Shown: positions 28,754 to 37,844, numbered from the stretch's first letter. The stretch is 64,000 nt of DNA from JBBRHQ01 sp963738305 (GCA_963738305.1 CAVTVU010000001.1:372001-436000), one strand, 5' to 3'. Made by a program: numbers and translations. Notes: generated from the sequence alone by a model not told the origin.

Positions 28754-30041
28754 TCAGGCGGGAGCGGGCTCGCGGACGGCGGCGGCGCCGTTGCCCTCGG
28801 CGGCAGCCGCTGCCGCGATCTCGGCGCCGAAGCCGAGCCGCTCGCGGTATCGCCGCGACCTGCATCCGGGAGATGACCATCCGCTGGATCTCGGCCGTGC
28901 CCTCGAACAGCTGGTAGATCTTGGCGTCGCGGAACCACTTCTCCAGCGGGCACTCGGTGCTCCAGGCGTAGGGCCCGACCAGGTCCATCAGCCGCGTCGT
29001 GGCCCGCATCGTCACGTCTCCGGCCTTGAGCTTCGACATCGAGCCCTGGCCGCCGGTCATCGGCATCCCGTTGCGCCCCATCCAGGAGGCGCGCTGGACG
29101 AGCAGCCGCGCGGCGTCGATCTCCGTCGCGATGTCGGCGAGCACCTGCTGGACGCGCTGGGTCTCCAGCAGCGGCACGCCGTTCTCGACGCGGCCGTCGA
29201 GGTGGGCGAGGGTCCATTCGTAGGCGGCCTGGGCGATCCCGAGCGCCGAGGCGCCGACGATCGGCCGGGTGATCTCGAAGGTCGCGAGCGCGTCGGCTGA
29301 GCGCGACCTCTTGCCCGAGCGGCGCACGCTCCAGCTTGCGCTCGAGCTTCTCCTCGCCGCCGAGCAGCTGGTCGCCGGGGATCCGGCACTCCTCGAAAAT
29401 CACCTCGGCGGTGTGCGAGGCGCGGATTCCGAGCTTGCGACTCCTTCTTGCCCTGGCTCAACCCCGGGGTGCCCTTGGCGACGACGAAGGAGGCCTGGCC
29501 GCCGGTGCCGAGCGAGGGGTCGACGGTCGCGACGACCACGTGGACATCGGCGATACCGCCGTTGGTGATGAAGACCTTGGTCCCGTTCAGCACCCACCCG
29601 TCCCCGTCGCGGCGGGCGGTCGTCTTCAGGCTCTTCACGTCGGAGCCCGCCTGCGGCTCGGTGACGGCGTAGGCGCCGAGCTTGATCTCGTCCTCGGTGC
29701 CGAAGCAATCGGGGACCCAGCGGGCGATCTGCTCGGGGGTGCCGGTGGCGGCGATCCCGGCGGCGGCGAGGCCCGAGCGCGGAGATCGCCAGGGCCAGCC
29801 CGGCGCAGCCCCAGTGGAGCTCCTCGGCGTAGATCACACCCATCTGCCCGTCAGCGTCACTGCCCATCCGCTGCATCTGCTCGAGGCCCTGCAGGCCCCA
29901 GCGGCGTGCTTCGGCGATCACCTCCCAGGGAACGCTCTCGTCCCGGTCGTGCTGGGCGGCCGCGGGCCGCATCACCTCGCGGGCGAAGCGGCGGCAGTAG
30001 TCCCTGAACTCCTGCTGATCCTCGTTCAGCGCGAACTCCAT
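28754..30041 (-). CDS. Acyl-CoA dehydrogenase (apparent frameshifts)
   Basis: This FAD enzyme forms the 2,3-double bond of acyl-CoA in beta-oxidation. Landmarks are MEFALNEDQQEFRDYCRRFA, the FAD-binding VLNGTKVFITNGGIADVHVV, FEECRIPGDQLLGG, and the C-terminal KIYQLFEGTAEIQRMVISR, whose Glu in EGTAEI fits the catalytic base region. Frame changes lie near 29785, 29445, 29300 and 28845. The start is ATG at 30041 with AAGGGGGC upstream. Two 16-bp palindromes lie 115-163 bp upstream and probably bind a TetR-type regulator. Confidence 0.9.
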
Positions 30042-30083
30042 CTTTGCCCCCTTCCGTCCGAGCCGCGTCGCACGACCCGGGAA

Positions 30084-30144
30084 CCAATTGCGGCGGCTTC
30101 GCCGCCTGAAATGCCTGTGCACCACTAACAGCGCGGTGCCGATC
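30084..30144. repeat. Copy 3 of the 63-bp GC-stem repeat
   Basis: In reverse orientation this segment matches the tandem units at 33437-33562. It shares CGCGCTGTTAG, AGGCAT and the strong stem GGCGGCGAAGCCGCC followed by GCAAT. The first stem of the unit is degraded here (GCACCG instead of GCCGGC). Confidence 0.55.
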
Positions 30145-30155
30145 ACAAATACTGA

Positions 30156-30171
30156 TTGACTGGTCAGTCAA
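30156..30171. promoter_or_regulatory. TetR-like operator palindrome, site 1
   Basis: TTGACTGGTCAGTCAA is a perfect 16-bp palindrome upstream of the acyl-CoA dehydrogenase at 28754-30041. Related sites lie at 30189, 35993 and 37924. The size and symmetry fit a TetR-family operator. The regulator is not encoded in the window. Confidence 0.6.
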
Positions 30172-30188
30172 CCAGTGGTGGACCCTAG

Positions 30189-30204
30189 CTGACCGACCAG
30201 TCAG
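30189..30204. promoter_or_regulatory. TetR-like operator palindrome, site 2
   Basis: CTGACCGACCAGTCAG is a near-perfect palindrome 17 bp after site 1. It shares the TGAC-YG-RY-CR-GTCA pattern with site 1. Confidence 0.55.
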
Positions 30205-30225
30205 AGGTCAACCAACCCCCGCACC

Positions 30226-30275
30226 CGCGAAACTTCAACTTTCCTCTCATAGTGAGAGGAGATTGCACTCTCGCG
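30226..30275. repeat. Dispersed palindromic element, type I stem, copy 1
   Basis: The outer arms are CGCGA (30226-30230) and TCGCG (30271-30275). The inner stem is CCTCTCA (30243-30249), TAG, TGAGAGG (30253-30259). The middle arms are AACTTCAACTTT and AGATTGCACTC. It lies in the divergent gap between an acyl-CoA dehydrogenase and the CWB-like gene. Confidence 0.7.
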
Positions 30276-30334
30276 ACCGGGGCCGATAACCAATCCCGCT
30301 GCGCCAGCGCACGCTCACCAGTAGCGTTCCCTGC

Positions 30335-31745
30335 GTGGCACGGCTCCGGCTACCCCGCCTGCGTGAGCGCCCGATCAACGCCTCGGGAACCGACGCGCCC
30401 CCGCCTCCCGAGGCCGAGGAGGCGGCGCACTCCAACGGCGACGCTCCCCGCACGGCGACGCTCGCTCCTCCGCCTCCCCAACCACCTTCCGACCGAGCCC
30501 GAGCTCGAGCCGCTACCGCCGCTGTCGCTCTTCTCGAAGGTCATGCTGGTGGTGGTGCCGCTGGCGCTCGTCGCTCTCGGGCTCTATGCATTCGGCGTCT
30601 TCGACTCCGGGGAAAGCGGGAGTCCGTCGGGGCCGGCCCCACAAATTCAGGGCACCGGCGCCGCGGGGACCGGCGCGGCGCAAGCGAGCGACGCGACCGA
30701 CCTCGGCTTCCCGGAGTTCGCGACCAAGAACACGACCCGGGTCGGCGGCACCAGCGCCGCAGCGAACGCCGCCGGAGTCGCGCTCGCGACCTTCCCTTCC
30801 ACCGTGCCCGAGGACTCCCCCGCCGCCGTCACTCTCGTCGCGGACGGGGATTGGCAGGGCGGGATCGCCGCGGCAGCCCTGATGGCAGCCCCGGTGCGGG
30901 CGCCGCTGCTCTTCTCCGGGCCCGGCGGAGTCCCCCCGGCGACCTCCGAGGCGCTCGCGGCGCTGGATCCGCAGGGCTCGAACGGGACCGATGACAATCA
31001 GCTCTTCGCCCTCCCAGGGACAAACGTGCCCAGCGGCTATGAGACCAGGATGGTTAGGGGAAGCGATCCCGCCGAGGTCGCCGCCCGCCTTGCGGGGCTT
31101 CGAGCGAAGCTGACCGGAGGACCGCCCGATCACATCCTCGTCACAACGCAACGGGACCCCGGCATCGCGGTGCCAGCCGCGGCCTGGGCCGCGCGCTCCG
31201 GGGACCCGGTCCTCTTCGCCGGGCCGCGGGGCCTGCCGAAGCCGACCGCGAGGATGCTGGCCAAGTTCAAGGGAGTGCCCGTTTACATCCTCGGCCCGAC
31301 TTCCGCGATCCCCACCTCGGTGGAGAACGAGATCGCAGACACCTCCGGCCAGGTCGCACGCATCTCGGGCGAGGAGCCGGTCGCCAACGCGATCAACTTC
31401 GCGCGCTACTCGGACGGCAGCTTCGGCTGGAACGTCAACGATCCGGGCCACGGCTTCGTGATCGCCCGCAGCAACCGGCCGCTCGACGCCGTCGCCGCCG
31501 CGCCCCTCTCGGGCGCGGGAACGTGGGGGCCCCTGCTGCTCACCGACAATGCGGCGACGCTGCCGGGAACACTCCGCAGCTACCTTCTCGACGTCAAGCC
31601 CGGCTACACCGCCGATCCGACCCGGGCCTTCTACAACCACGTCTGGGTGATCGGCGACCAGGAGGCGATCAGCGTCAACCAGCAGGCCGCAATCGACTAC
31701 ACCACCGAGCTGGGCAAGGTCCAGCGGGGAGGCACCACCAGGTGA
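30335..31745 (+). CDS. Cell-wall-binding-repeat-like membrane protein
   Basis: The protein has a Pro-rich cytoplasmic N-terminus, one membrane anchor (VMLVVVPLALVALGLYAFGVF) and an extracellular domain with CWB2-type (cell wall binding repeat 2) features. Three repeats are visible as alternating AALMAAPVRAPLLFSGPGGV, AWAARSGDPVLFAGPRGLPK, VYILGPTSAIP and AVAAAPLSGAGTWGPLLLTD, where an allocated 'region-available-then-label' pattern recurs. The frame changes near 30485 in the Pro-rich stretch, so the start could be GTG 30335 (with TAGCGT 7 nt upstream) or an internal ATG near 30542. It overlaps the next gene by GTGA. Confidence 0.72.
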
Positions 31746-31975
31746 GCGAGGCCGAGCGCCCCGAGCTCTTGGAGTCCGCGAACCAGGTCAGCGTGGAGGA
31801 CATCCGCGCGCTCGCCGGCGCCTCCACGCCCCACTTCGCGCTGCAGGTCCGCAACCGCATCCGGCGGTTGATCGAGCCCCTCCCGGCCAACCATCCGGCG
31901 CGGATCGAGGGGGAGCGCAAGATCGCCGAGCTGGAAGAGCTGGCGCGCCACAGCGGCGATCCGCGTGGCCGCTGA
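31742..31975 (+). CDS. Small helical protein
   Basis: This 77-residue soluble protein starts with GTG that overlaps the preceding TGA stop, which suggests translational coupling. It is predicted to be helical (PELLESANQVSVEDIRALAGA, then RNRIRRLIEPL and IEGERKIAELEELARHSG). No family is recognised. Its end overlaps the start of the methyltransferase gene by 11 bp, so the three genes form one operon. Confidence 0.65.
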   Translation: MSEAERPELLESANQVSVEDIRALAGASTPHFALQVRNRIRRLIEPLPANHPARIEGERKIAELEELARHSGDPRGR

Positions 31976-32744
31976 GGACTCCGCGCTGCAGCGGACCCTG
32001 CCTCTCCTCGCGCCCGAGGCGCGGAACCGGGCCGAGGCGCTCGACCATCAGGCGCCCTACCTCGACCTCCTCGAAAAGGACCTGCCATCCACCGGCCCAA
32101 CCCAGGACCTGATGAGGACCGGCATCGTGCCGAAGGTATATGAGCGCTACTGGCGACCCACCCTTGGCCGGGTCGCCAAGGGCCTCACCGGGCCCGGGAT
32201 GGCCGACGAGATCCGCATCGCCCGGCTGCTCCTGGGGTTGCGACCCGGGGACGGCGTTCTGGATGTGGCGTGTGGCCCGGGCAACTTCTCGCGCGCCTTC
32301 GCGACCACGGTCGGTGCCTCCGGGCTGGTGGTCGGAATCGACGCGTCGGAGACGATGCTCGAGCGCGGCGCCGCCGACCTGCGCCGTTCCGGGCTCGAGA
32401 ACCTCTGCCTAATCCGCGGCGACGCGACCGCGCTGCCCTTCGTCGACGCCAGCTTCGACGCGGTCTGCTGCTTCGCCGCGCTCCACCTGCTCGACGACCC
32501 GCTCGCCGGGCTCGACGAGATGGCGAGGGTGCTGACCCCCGGCGGGCGGATCGCCCTGCTGACATCGGCACAGCGCCGGCTGGCTCCCCGCGGCCCGGCG
32601 AAGCCGCTGATCGAGCGACTGAGCGGCATGCGGATCTTCGCCCCGGACGAGATCGCCGCGGCGCTGGACCAGCGCGGCTTCGCCGACATCCACCAGCGGC
32701 TCAGCGGCGTGGTCCAGTTCGTCGGCGCCCGCCTCGCCTCCTGA
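31965..32744 (+). CDS. Class I SAM-dependent methyltransferase
   Basis: This 259-residue protein has the Rossmann-type SAM-binding motif VLDVACGPGNFSRAF, then motif II VVGIDASETMLERGA, a later IRGDATALPFVDASFDAV and an FAALHLLDDPLAGLDEMARVL post-motif. The pattern is that of the UbiE/COQ5-like Methyltransf_11 group, whose substrates include lipids and small molecules. The substrate cannot be inferred. The GTG start overlaps the small upstream gene by 11 bp. Confidence 0.87.
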   Translation: MAAEDSALQRTLPLLAPEARNRAEALDHQAPYLDLLEKDLPSTGPTQDLMRTGIVPKVYERYWRPTLGRVAKGLTGPGMADEIRIARLLLGLRPGDGVLDVACGPGNFSRAFATTVGASGLVVGIDASETMLERGAADLRRSGLENLCLIRGDATALPFVDASFDAVCCFAALHLLDDPLAGLDEMARVLTPGGRIALLTSAQRRLAPRGPAKPLIERLSGMRIFAPDEIAAALDQRGFADIHQRLSGVVQFVGARLAS

Positions 32745-32765
32745 TCCGTCCAATAGGTTTGCGCG

Positions 32766-33440
32766 ATGAAGCAGCTCGCCGCAGGCGTCTGGCGCCTCAA
32801 CGAGTTTCCCCGCCCGACGATCAACGTCTATCTCGCCGGCGACGTGCTGATCGACGCCGGAAGGCGCTGGGACCGGCGCCGGATCCTGCACCAACTGCGC
32901 GGCCGCGACCTCTCGCTGGTGGCTCTCACCCACGTGCATCCCGACCACCAGGGGGTCGCCAAGGACGTCTGCGAGGAGCGCGGCGTGCTCCTGGCCTGCC
33001 ACGCCGACGACGTCGACGCGATGGAGGGCCGGCGCCCGGTCCAGGAGGCGGGCGCGTCGAACCCGATCAACCGATTGATCCGGGCGCTCTGGGAGGGCCC
33101 GCCGCACGAGGTCGGGAGGGTGCTGAACGAGGGGGACGAGATGGCCGGCTTCCGCGTCGTCCATGCTCCCGGTCACGCCCGCGGTGAGGTGATCTACTTC
33201 CGCGATTCGGATCGGGTCGCGATCTGCGGCGACGTGATCCGCAACATGAGCTACGCGACCACCCTGCCCGGCCTGCGCGAGCCGCCCGATCTCTTCACCT
33301 ATGACCCGGCCGAGAACCGTCGCTCGATTCGCAAGCTGGCCGGGCTCGGCCCGAAGCTGATCCTCCCCGGCCACGGCCCCGCGGTCACCGACGTGGCCGG
33401 CTTCGATCGCTGGGTCGCTTCGCTGCCCCGAGATGATTAG
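32766..33440 (+). CDS. MBL-fold metallo-hydrolase
   Basis: This 224-residue metallo-beta-lactamase-fold hydrolase has the metal motif LTHVHPDHQG, the later ligands in APGHARGEVIYF and CGDVIRNM, and the final LPGHGPA. Two metal ions are normally bound. The family acts on thioesters, glutathione conjugates and other substrates, and this protein's target is unknown. A TAGGTT hexamer lies 6 nt before the ATG. The stop codon lies inside the first unit of a 63-bp tandem repeat. Confidence 0.85.
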   Translation: MKQLAAGVWRLNEFPRPTINVYLAGDVLIDAGRRWDRRRILHQLRGRDLSLVALTHVHPDHQGVAKDVCEERGVLLACHADDVDAMEGRRPVQEAGASNPINRLIRALWEGPPHEVGRVLNEGDEMAGFRVVHAPGHARGEVIYFRDSDRVAICGDVIRNMSYATTLPGLREPPDLFTYDPAENRRSIRKLAGLGPKLILPGHGPAVTDVAGFDRWVASLPRDD

Positions 33441-33562
33441 CCGGCGCGGTGTTAGCGCCGGCAGTGGCATGTAAGGCGGCGAGGCCGCCGCAATTATCCT
33501 TAGCCGGCGCGGTGTTAGCGCCGGCAGAGGCATGTAAGGCGGTGAAGCCGCCGCAATCATTC
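33437..33562. repeat. Two tandem 63-bp repeat units with double stems
   Basis: Units 33437-33499 and 33500-33562 are almost identical, with a few substitutions. Each holds GCCGGCGC, a loop, GCGCCGGC, and then GGCGGC (or GGCGGT), a short loop, GCCGCC, followed by GCAAT. They fill the gap between the MBL stop and the acyl-CoA dehydrogenase stop on the opposite strand, so they could act as a bidirectional terminator. A third copy is at 30084-30144. Confidence 0.8.
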
Positions 33563-33563
33563 C

Positions 33564-34667
33564 TCAGGCCGCCAGAACGGACTCCGCCACCTGGTCGCGG
33601 TGCCACTTCGCGTCGCCGAACATCGAAGCGTCCGCGCGGGCCCGCTTCAGCCAGAAGTGGAGATCGTGCTCCCAGGTGAAGCCAATGCCTCCGTGCACCT
33701 GCATCGAGGCCGCGGCGACGCGCCAGCCGGCGTCCGAGGCGTAGGCCTTGGCGATCGAGGCCGCCCGCGGCAGCGTCTCGGGCTCGGCATCGGCGGCCCA
33801 GGCGGCGAGATAGACGGCCGAGCGCGAGTTCTCGGTCTCCAGCAGCATCTGGGCGCAGCTGTGTGAGACCGCCTGGTAGGAGCCGATCGCCCGCCCGAAC
33901 TGCTGGCGATCCTTGGCGTATTCGACCGCCATCTCCATTGTCCGCTGGGCGATCCCGGTGAGCTCGGCAGCCAGCGCCACGCACGCTCTCTGGAACACGG
34001 GCATGTAGTCCGCGGCCTCGGCCGGGAGGGTGTTCTCGGCCGGGACCTCGACGCCGTCGAAGCCGACGGTGAAGAGCTTGCGGGTGAGGTCGATCGAGCT
34101 CTCGGGGGAGACGGTCACCCCCTTTGCGTCGCGGTCGACCAGGTGGCGGTGCCCGTCACTGGTCGCGACGAGGAAGAAGTCGGCACTGCCGGCGTCCATC
34201 ACCAGCACCTTCTCGCCGTCGAGGACGACGTTGCCGCCGCTGCCTCCCGCCTCCATCGCGAACTCGCCGATCGCCGCCGGGGTGCCGGCGTCGAACAGGG
34301 CCGGGGTGCCGCGCTTCTCGCCCGCCGCCACCGGCTTCAGATAGCGCTCCTTCTGCCCGTCGTCGGCGCAGGTCGCCAGGGCCAGCCCCGCGACGGTGTT
34401 GGAGAGCAGCGGCGAGGGCGCGAGGGCGTAGCCCATCTCCTCCATCACCACCGCCAGCTCGACCACGCCGAGGCCCTGCCCCCCCCACTCCTCGGGCAGC
34501 GCCAGGCCCTGCCAGCCCAGCTCGGTCATCTCCTGCCAGTCCTCCTCGGCGAAGCCGTCGGGAAGCTCGATCAGCTCCCGGATCCGCTCCGGTTTGTACT
34601 TGGCGGCGAGGAACTGCTTGGCGGCCTCCTGGATCGCCCGCTGCTCGTCGTTCAGGTCAAAGTACAC
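33564..34667 (-). CDS. Acyl-CoA dehydrogenase, subunit 2
   Basis: This 367-residue enzyme has MYFDLNDEQRAIQEAAKQFL, the FAD-contact segment LPEEWGGQGLG, a middle domain with VVLDGEKVLVMDAG, and the C-terminal VHGGIGFTWEHDLHFWLKRA. It follows another acyl-CoA dehydrogenase (34794-35969) on the same strand. In actinobacteria such adjacent unlike pairs often form alpha2-beta2 enzymes for side-chain or branched acyl-CoA oxidation. That partnership is an inference. A strong hairpin separates the two genes. Confidence 0.88.
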   Translation of the reverse strand: MYFDLNDEQRAIQEAAKQFLAAKYKPERIRELIELPDGFAEEDWQEMTELGWQGLALPEEWGGQGLGVVELAVVMEEMGYALAPSPLLSNTVAGLALATCADDGQKERYLKPVAAGEKRGTPALFDAGTPAAIGEFAMEAGGSGGNVVLDGEKVLVMDAGSADFFLVATSDGHRHLVDRDAKGVTVSPESSIDLTRKLFTVGFDGVEVPAENTLPAEAADYMPVFQRACVALAAELTGIAQRTMEMAVEYAKDRQQFGRAIGSYQAVSHSCAQMLLETENSRSAVYLAAWAADAEPETLPRAASIAKAYASDAGWRVAAASMQVHGGIGFTWEHDLHFWLKRARADASMFGDAKWHRDQVAESVLAA

Positions 34668-34723
34668 AGCGAAACTCCTCCCGCCCCCGTGTTGCCCGCG
34701 ACCGGCCCGCGGCGGACGCGGAA

Positions 34724-34765
34724 GCGAAACCGCAAGGCTTCCGGAGCTTGCGGGTGCGGTTTCGC
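34724..34765. terminator. Hairpin between the acyl-CoA dehydrogenase genes
   Basis: GCGAAACCGC (34724-34733) pairs exactly with GCGGTTTCGC (34756-34765), with an alternative inner pairing GCAAG/CTTGC. The two stems are partly exclusive. It could terminate or attenuate transcription between the paired genes. Confidence 0.55.
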
Positions 34766-34793
34766 GAATGCAGAGTACGCCGGTGGCAGTTGT

Positions 34794-35969
34794 TCACCTG
34801 AGCTTCGGGAGCCCGAGCACCCGCTCGGCGATGATGTTCTTGAGGATCTCAGTGGTACCGCCCTCGATCGAGTTGGCCCGCGAGCGCAGAAAGGAGTACT
34901 GCCAGCTGCCGTTGTCGACGGCGTGCTCGTCGCCGCGTCCGAGCGGCGCGTAGGCGCCCTCGATCTCCAGCGCCAGCTCGGCGATGCCCTGGTTGATGTC
35001 GGCCCACTGCCACTTGCCGAGCGAACCCTCCGGGCCGGGGATGCCCGTCTGCATGGTCTTGGTCAGCCCGCGGTAGGCGTTGATCCGCATCGTCTCGGCC
35101 TCGATGTGGAGCTGGGCGATCCGCTGGCGGTAGTAGTCGTCGTCGGCCACGGAGCCGCCGTTGAGCTTCGTCTCGCGCGCCAGCTTGGCGAGGCGGCGGA
35201 GGCTGTTCTGGATCGCGACGACGGCGCTGAAGGCGAGCCCGGCGCGCTCGTTCATCAGGGTCGTGATCGCCACCTGCCAGCCGTTGCCGACCCCGCCGAT
35301 CACGTTCTCCTCGGGGATCCGGGCCTCCTCGATGAACAGCTCGTTGAACTCGCCCTCGCCGGTGATCTGGACCAGCGGCCGCACCTGCACCCCCTCCTGC
35401 TCCATATCCATCAGGAAGTAGGTGAGGCCCTTGTGCTTGGGAGCCTCGGGGTCGGTGCGGGCGACCAGCATGCACCACTTGGCGAACTGGGCCAGCGTCG
35501 TCCAGACCTTCTGCCCGGTGACCACCCACTCGTCGCCGTCCTTCACGGCCTTGGTCTTCAGCGAGGCCAGATCAGAGCCGGACTCGGGCTCGGAGAACCC
35601 CTGGCACCAGATCTCCTCGGCGCTGAGGATCGGCTCCAGGTATCGCTTCTTCTGCTCCTCGGTACCGTGGGCGATGACCACGGGGCCACCCATCGCCAGC
35701 CCGAGCACGTTGGCCGGCGCCGGCACCTCGGCCCGCGCCATCTCCTGGGCGAAGATCGCCTGCTCGATCATCGTCGCGCCGCGCCCGCCGTACTCCTTGG
35801 GCCAGGAGATCCCGGCCCAGCCGGCCTCGTGCAGGCGGCGCTGCCACTCCGCCCGGAAGGGGATGACCTCATCCAGGGACTCCGGCTCGGGGCCGGGGTC
35901 GTTGGCCTCCAACCAGGCCCGCAGCTCGTCGCGCAACTGCTCCTCGGAGGGCGAGAGGGTCAGGTCCAT
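34794..35969 (-). CDS. Acyl-CoA dehydrogenase, subunit 1
   Basis: This 391-residue protein has the FAD site PEYGGRGATMI-like WPKEYGGRGATM, the segment WCQGFSEPESGSDLASLKTKA, WVVTGQKVWTTLAQFA, and a C-terminal RANSIEGGTTEILKNIIAERVLG. It is complete. It probably acts with the downstream subunit 2. A TATAAG -10 box with an operator over the -35 region lies immediately upstream. Confidence 0.92.
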   Translation of the reverse strand: MDLTLSPSEEQLRDELRAWLEANDPGPEPESLDEVIPFRAEWQRRLHEAGWAGISWPKEYGGRGATMIEQAIFAQEMARAEVPAPANVLGLAMGGPVVIAHGTEEQKKRYLEPILSAEEIWCQGFSEPESGSDLASLKTKAVKDGDEWVVTGQKVWTTLAQFAKWCMLVARTDPEAPKHKGLTYFLMDMEQEGVQVRPLVQITGEGEFNELFIEEARIPEENVIGGVGNGWQVAITTLMNERAGLAFSAVVAIQNSLRRLAKLARETKLNGGSVADDDYYRQRIAQLHIEAETMRINAYRGLTKTMQTGIPGPEGSLGKWQWADINQGIAELALEIEGAYAPLGRGDEHAVDNGSWQYSFLRSRANSIEGGTTEILKNIIAERVLGLPKLR

Positions 35970-35980
35970 CGGCGCCGAAC

Positions 35981-36008
35981 CTTATAGGTCGGCTGGCCGG
36001 TCGGCCAA
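35981..36008 (-). promoter_or_regulatory. Promoter overlapped by a TetR-like operator, site 3
   Basis: On the minus strand: -35 TTGGCC (36003-36008), a 16-bp spacer and -10 TATAAG (35981-35986). A 16-bp palindrome TTGGCCGACCGGCCAG (35993-36008) covers the -35 box and half the spacer. It is a variant of the sites upstream of the other fatty-acid genes. The -10 ends 11 nt before the ATG, so the transcript would have almost no leader. Confidence 0.55.
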
Positions 36009-36028
36009 TTCCCTCACCGGGCTCTGGA

Positions 36029-36547
36029 TCAGCAGACGAGGATCAGATCGACCGGAAGATCGCTGGGGCCGCCGCCGCCGTGGAAGGCCTCGATCTCAAG
36101 CTTCTTGGGACCCTCGCCCGTAAAGCGCACAACCCGAGTGGTGGGGTTGTCGAGGATGATCAAATTCGCACCGCGAATGTCCACCTGAGCGCTGGCATCG
36201 CACGTCGTAATTCTGCGAGGGAATGCCACCTCGCAGACCCCGTTGCCTAGGTGGTTGGTGCTCACGCCGGCCGGGAACGGATGCTCTGCGGAGCAGTTGC
36301 CGTTCATGCCGAGGTGGTAGACGTTGGACGCCCGCACATGCCTCAGCGTCGCCTGCTTGATATCGACCCCCTTGAGCGAGTTGTTCTTCACCTTGGGGCT
36401 GCTGACCGCGTTTCGCTTCAGCTGCTTCGGACCGACGGTGTTGCGTCCCAGGTTGAGCGCGTAGGCGCTGCCGCCCAAAGCCAGGAACACCGCGATCACC
36501 GACATCACGTTCGCGAACTTGAGCTGGCGTTTCGCCGCTGAGAGCAT
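36029..36547 (-). CDS. Secreted Thermoleophilia-type protein
   Basis: This 172-residue protein has an N-terminal signal segment (MLSAAKRQLKFANVMSVIAV, then FLALGGSAYAL) that strongly resembles one repeated in many Thermoleophilia secreted proteins. A short stretch of structured repeats follows (GPKQLKRNAV, PKVKNNSLKGVDIKQATL), then a beta-rich domain with two conserved Cys pairs. I know no function. A good ribosome binding site (GGAGGA) lies just upstream of the ATG at 36547. No homologous gene is nearby. Confidence 0.72.
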   Translation of the reverse strand: MLSAAKRQLKFANVMSVIAVFLALGGSAYALNLGRNTVGPKQLKRNAVSSPKVKNNSLKGVDIKQATLRHVRASNVYHLGMNGNCSAEHPFPAGVSTNHLGNGVCEVAFPRRITTCDASAQVDIRGANLIILDNPTTRVVRFTGEGPKKLEIEAFHGGGGPSDLPVDLILVC

Positions 36548-36663
36548 CTGCCGTCCTCCATCGCCGGCCCTCGGGCGAGGGCGATTGGTTGTCCGGCAGA
36601 GTCTCCACCGCGGGGGGGCGGAAAAACCGCCGCCCCGACGAGTGTTCTAGATCTGGCTTAGGC

Positions 36664-37844
36664 TCAGACCCGCTGGATCAGCGTGCCCGTGCCGAGCCCG
36701 CCGCCGCAGCACATCGTCACCATGCCCATCTCCTCGTCGGAGCGCTCCATCTCGTGCAGGAGGGTGGTGATCAGGCGCGCGCCGGTCGAGCCGAGCGGGT
36801 GGCCGAGGGCGATCGCCCCACCGTTGACGTTGACCCGGTCCATGTCGGGGTCGTGCTCGCGGCGCCAGGCGGCGAGCACCGAGGCGAAGGCCTCGTTGAT
36901 CTCGATCAGGTCGATGTCGCCGATCGACATCCCGTTGCGGTCGAGCAGCTTCTGGGTCGCCGGGATCGGGCCGGTCAGCATGATCACCGGATCGACCCCG
37001 ACCGTGGTCTGGTCGAAGATCCGCGCCCGCGGCTCGAGGCCCAGGGCATCGGCCTTCTCGCGGCTCATCAGCAGCACCGCGGCGGCGCCGTCGGAGATCT
37101 GCGAGGAGTTGCCGGCGGTGATCTTGCCGTCCTCCTTGAAGGCCGGCTTCAGCTCGGAGAGCTTCTCCAGGGTCGTGTCCGGGCGGATGCCCTGGTCGGT
37201 CGCGTAGGTGTCGCCGTTGACGGCGATCGGGACGATCTCGCGCTCGAAGCGCCCCTCCTCGGTCGCCTTGGCGGCGAGCTGGTGGGAGCGGAGGCCGATC
37301 TCGTCCAGCTCGGAGCGGGGTATCTCCCACTTGTCGGCGATCATCTCGGCCGAGATCCCCTGCGGGACGAGGTTGTAGCGCTCCATCAGCGGGCCCGGAG
37401 AAGGCGTAACCGTGCTCGGACATCACCTGCATCCCGTCGGCGAAGGAGATGTGGCCCATGTGCTCGACGCCGCCGCCGATCGCGACGTCATGGACGCCGG
37501 AGGCGATCAGCGCGGCGGCGAAGTTGACGGCCTGCTGGGCCGAGCCGCACTGGCGGTCGACCGTGGTCGCCGGGGTCTCGATCGGCAGGCCCGGCCTCGA
37601 GCCAGGCGTTGCGGCCGATGTTCATGCCCTGCTCGCCGAACTGCTGCACGCAGCCGGCGACGACGTCCTCCACCTCGGAAGGCTCGATCCCGGCGCGCTC
37701 GATCACCTCGGAGTAGGTCTTGGCGAGCAGCGTCGAGGGGTGGGTGTCCTTGTAATAGCCCTTCTCCTCGTGCCCGCGCCCGATCGGCGTGCGAACCGCC
37801 TCGACGATGACAACCTCGCGCCCACCGAATTTGCCGTTCTCCAT
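36664..37844 (-). CDS. Acetyl-CoA acetyltransferase/thiolase (two apparent frameshifts)
   Basis: This thiolase cleaves 3-ketoacyl-CoA or condenses acetyl-CoA. The nucleophile Cys is in DRQCGSAQQA, the His in GGAIALGHPLGSTGARL, and the second Cys in MCCGGGLGTGTL. The first segment VEAVRTPIGRGHEEKGYYKD is typical. Frame changes near 37593 and 37393 separate three intact parts that together give about 393 residues. The ATG at 37844 has no clear ribosome binding site. Confidence 0.9.

Noticed and set aside
32409..33560. Minus-strand ORF across the methyltransferase and MBL genes
   Set aside because: Antisense frame over two well-supported genes. Its repetitive N-terminus is just the 63-bp repeat translated.
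33437..33562. Tandem units as a CRISPR array
   Set aside because: Only two contiguous units with no spacer between them, each with internal stems.
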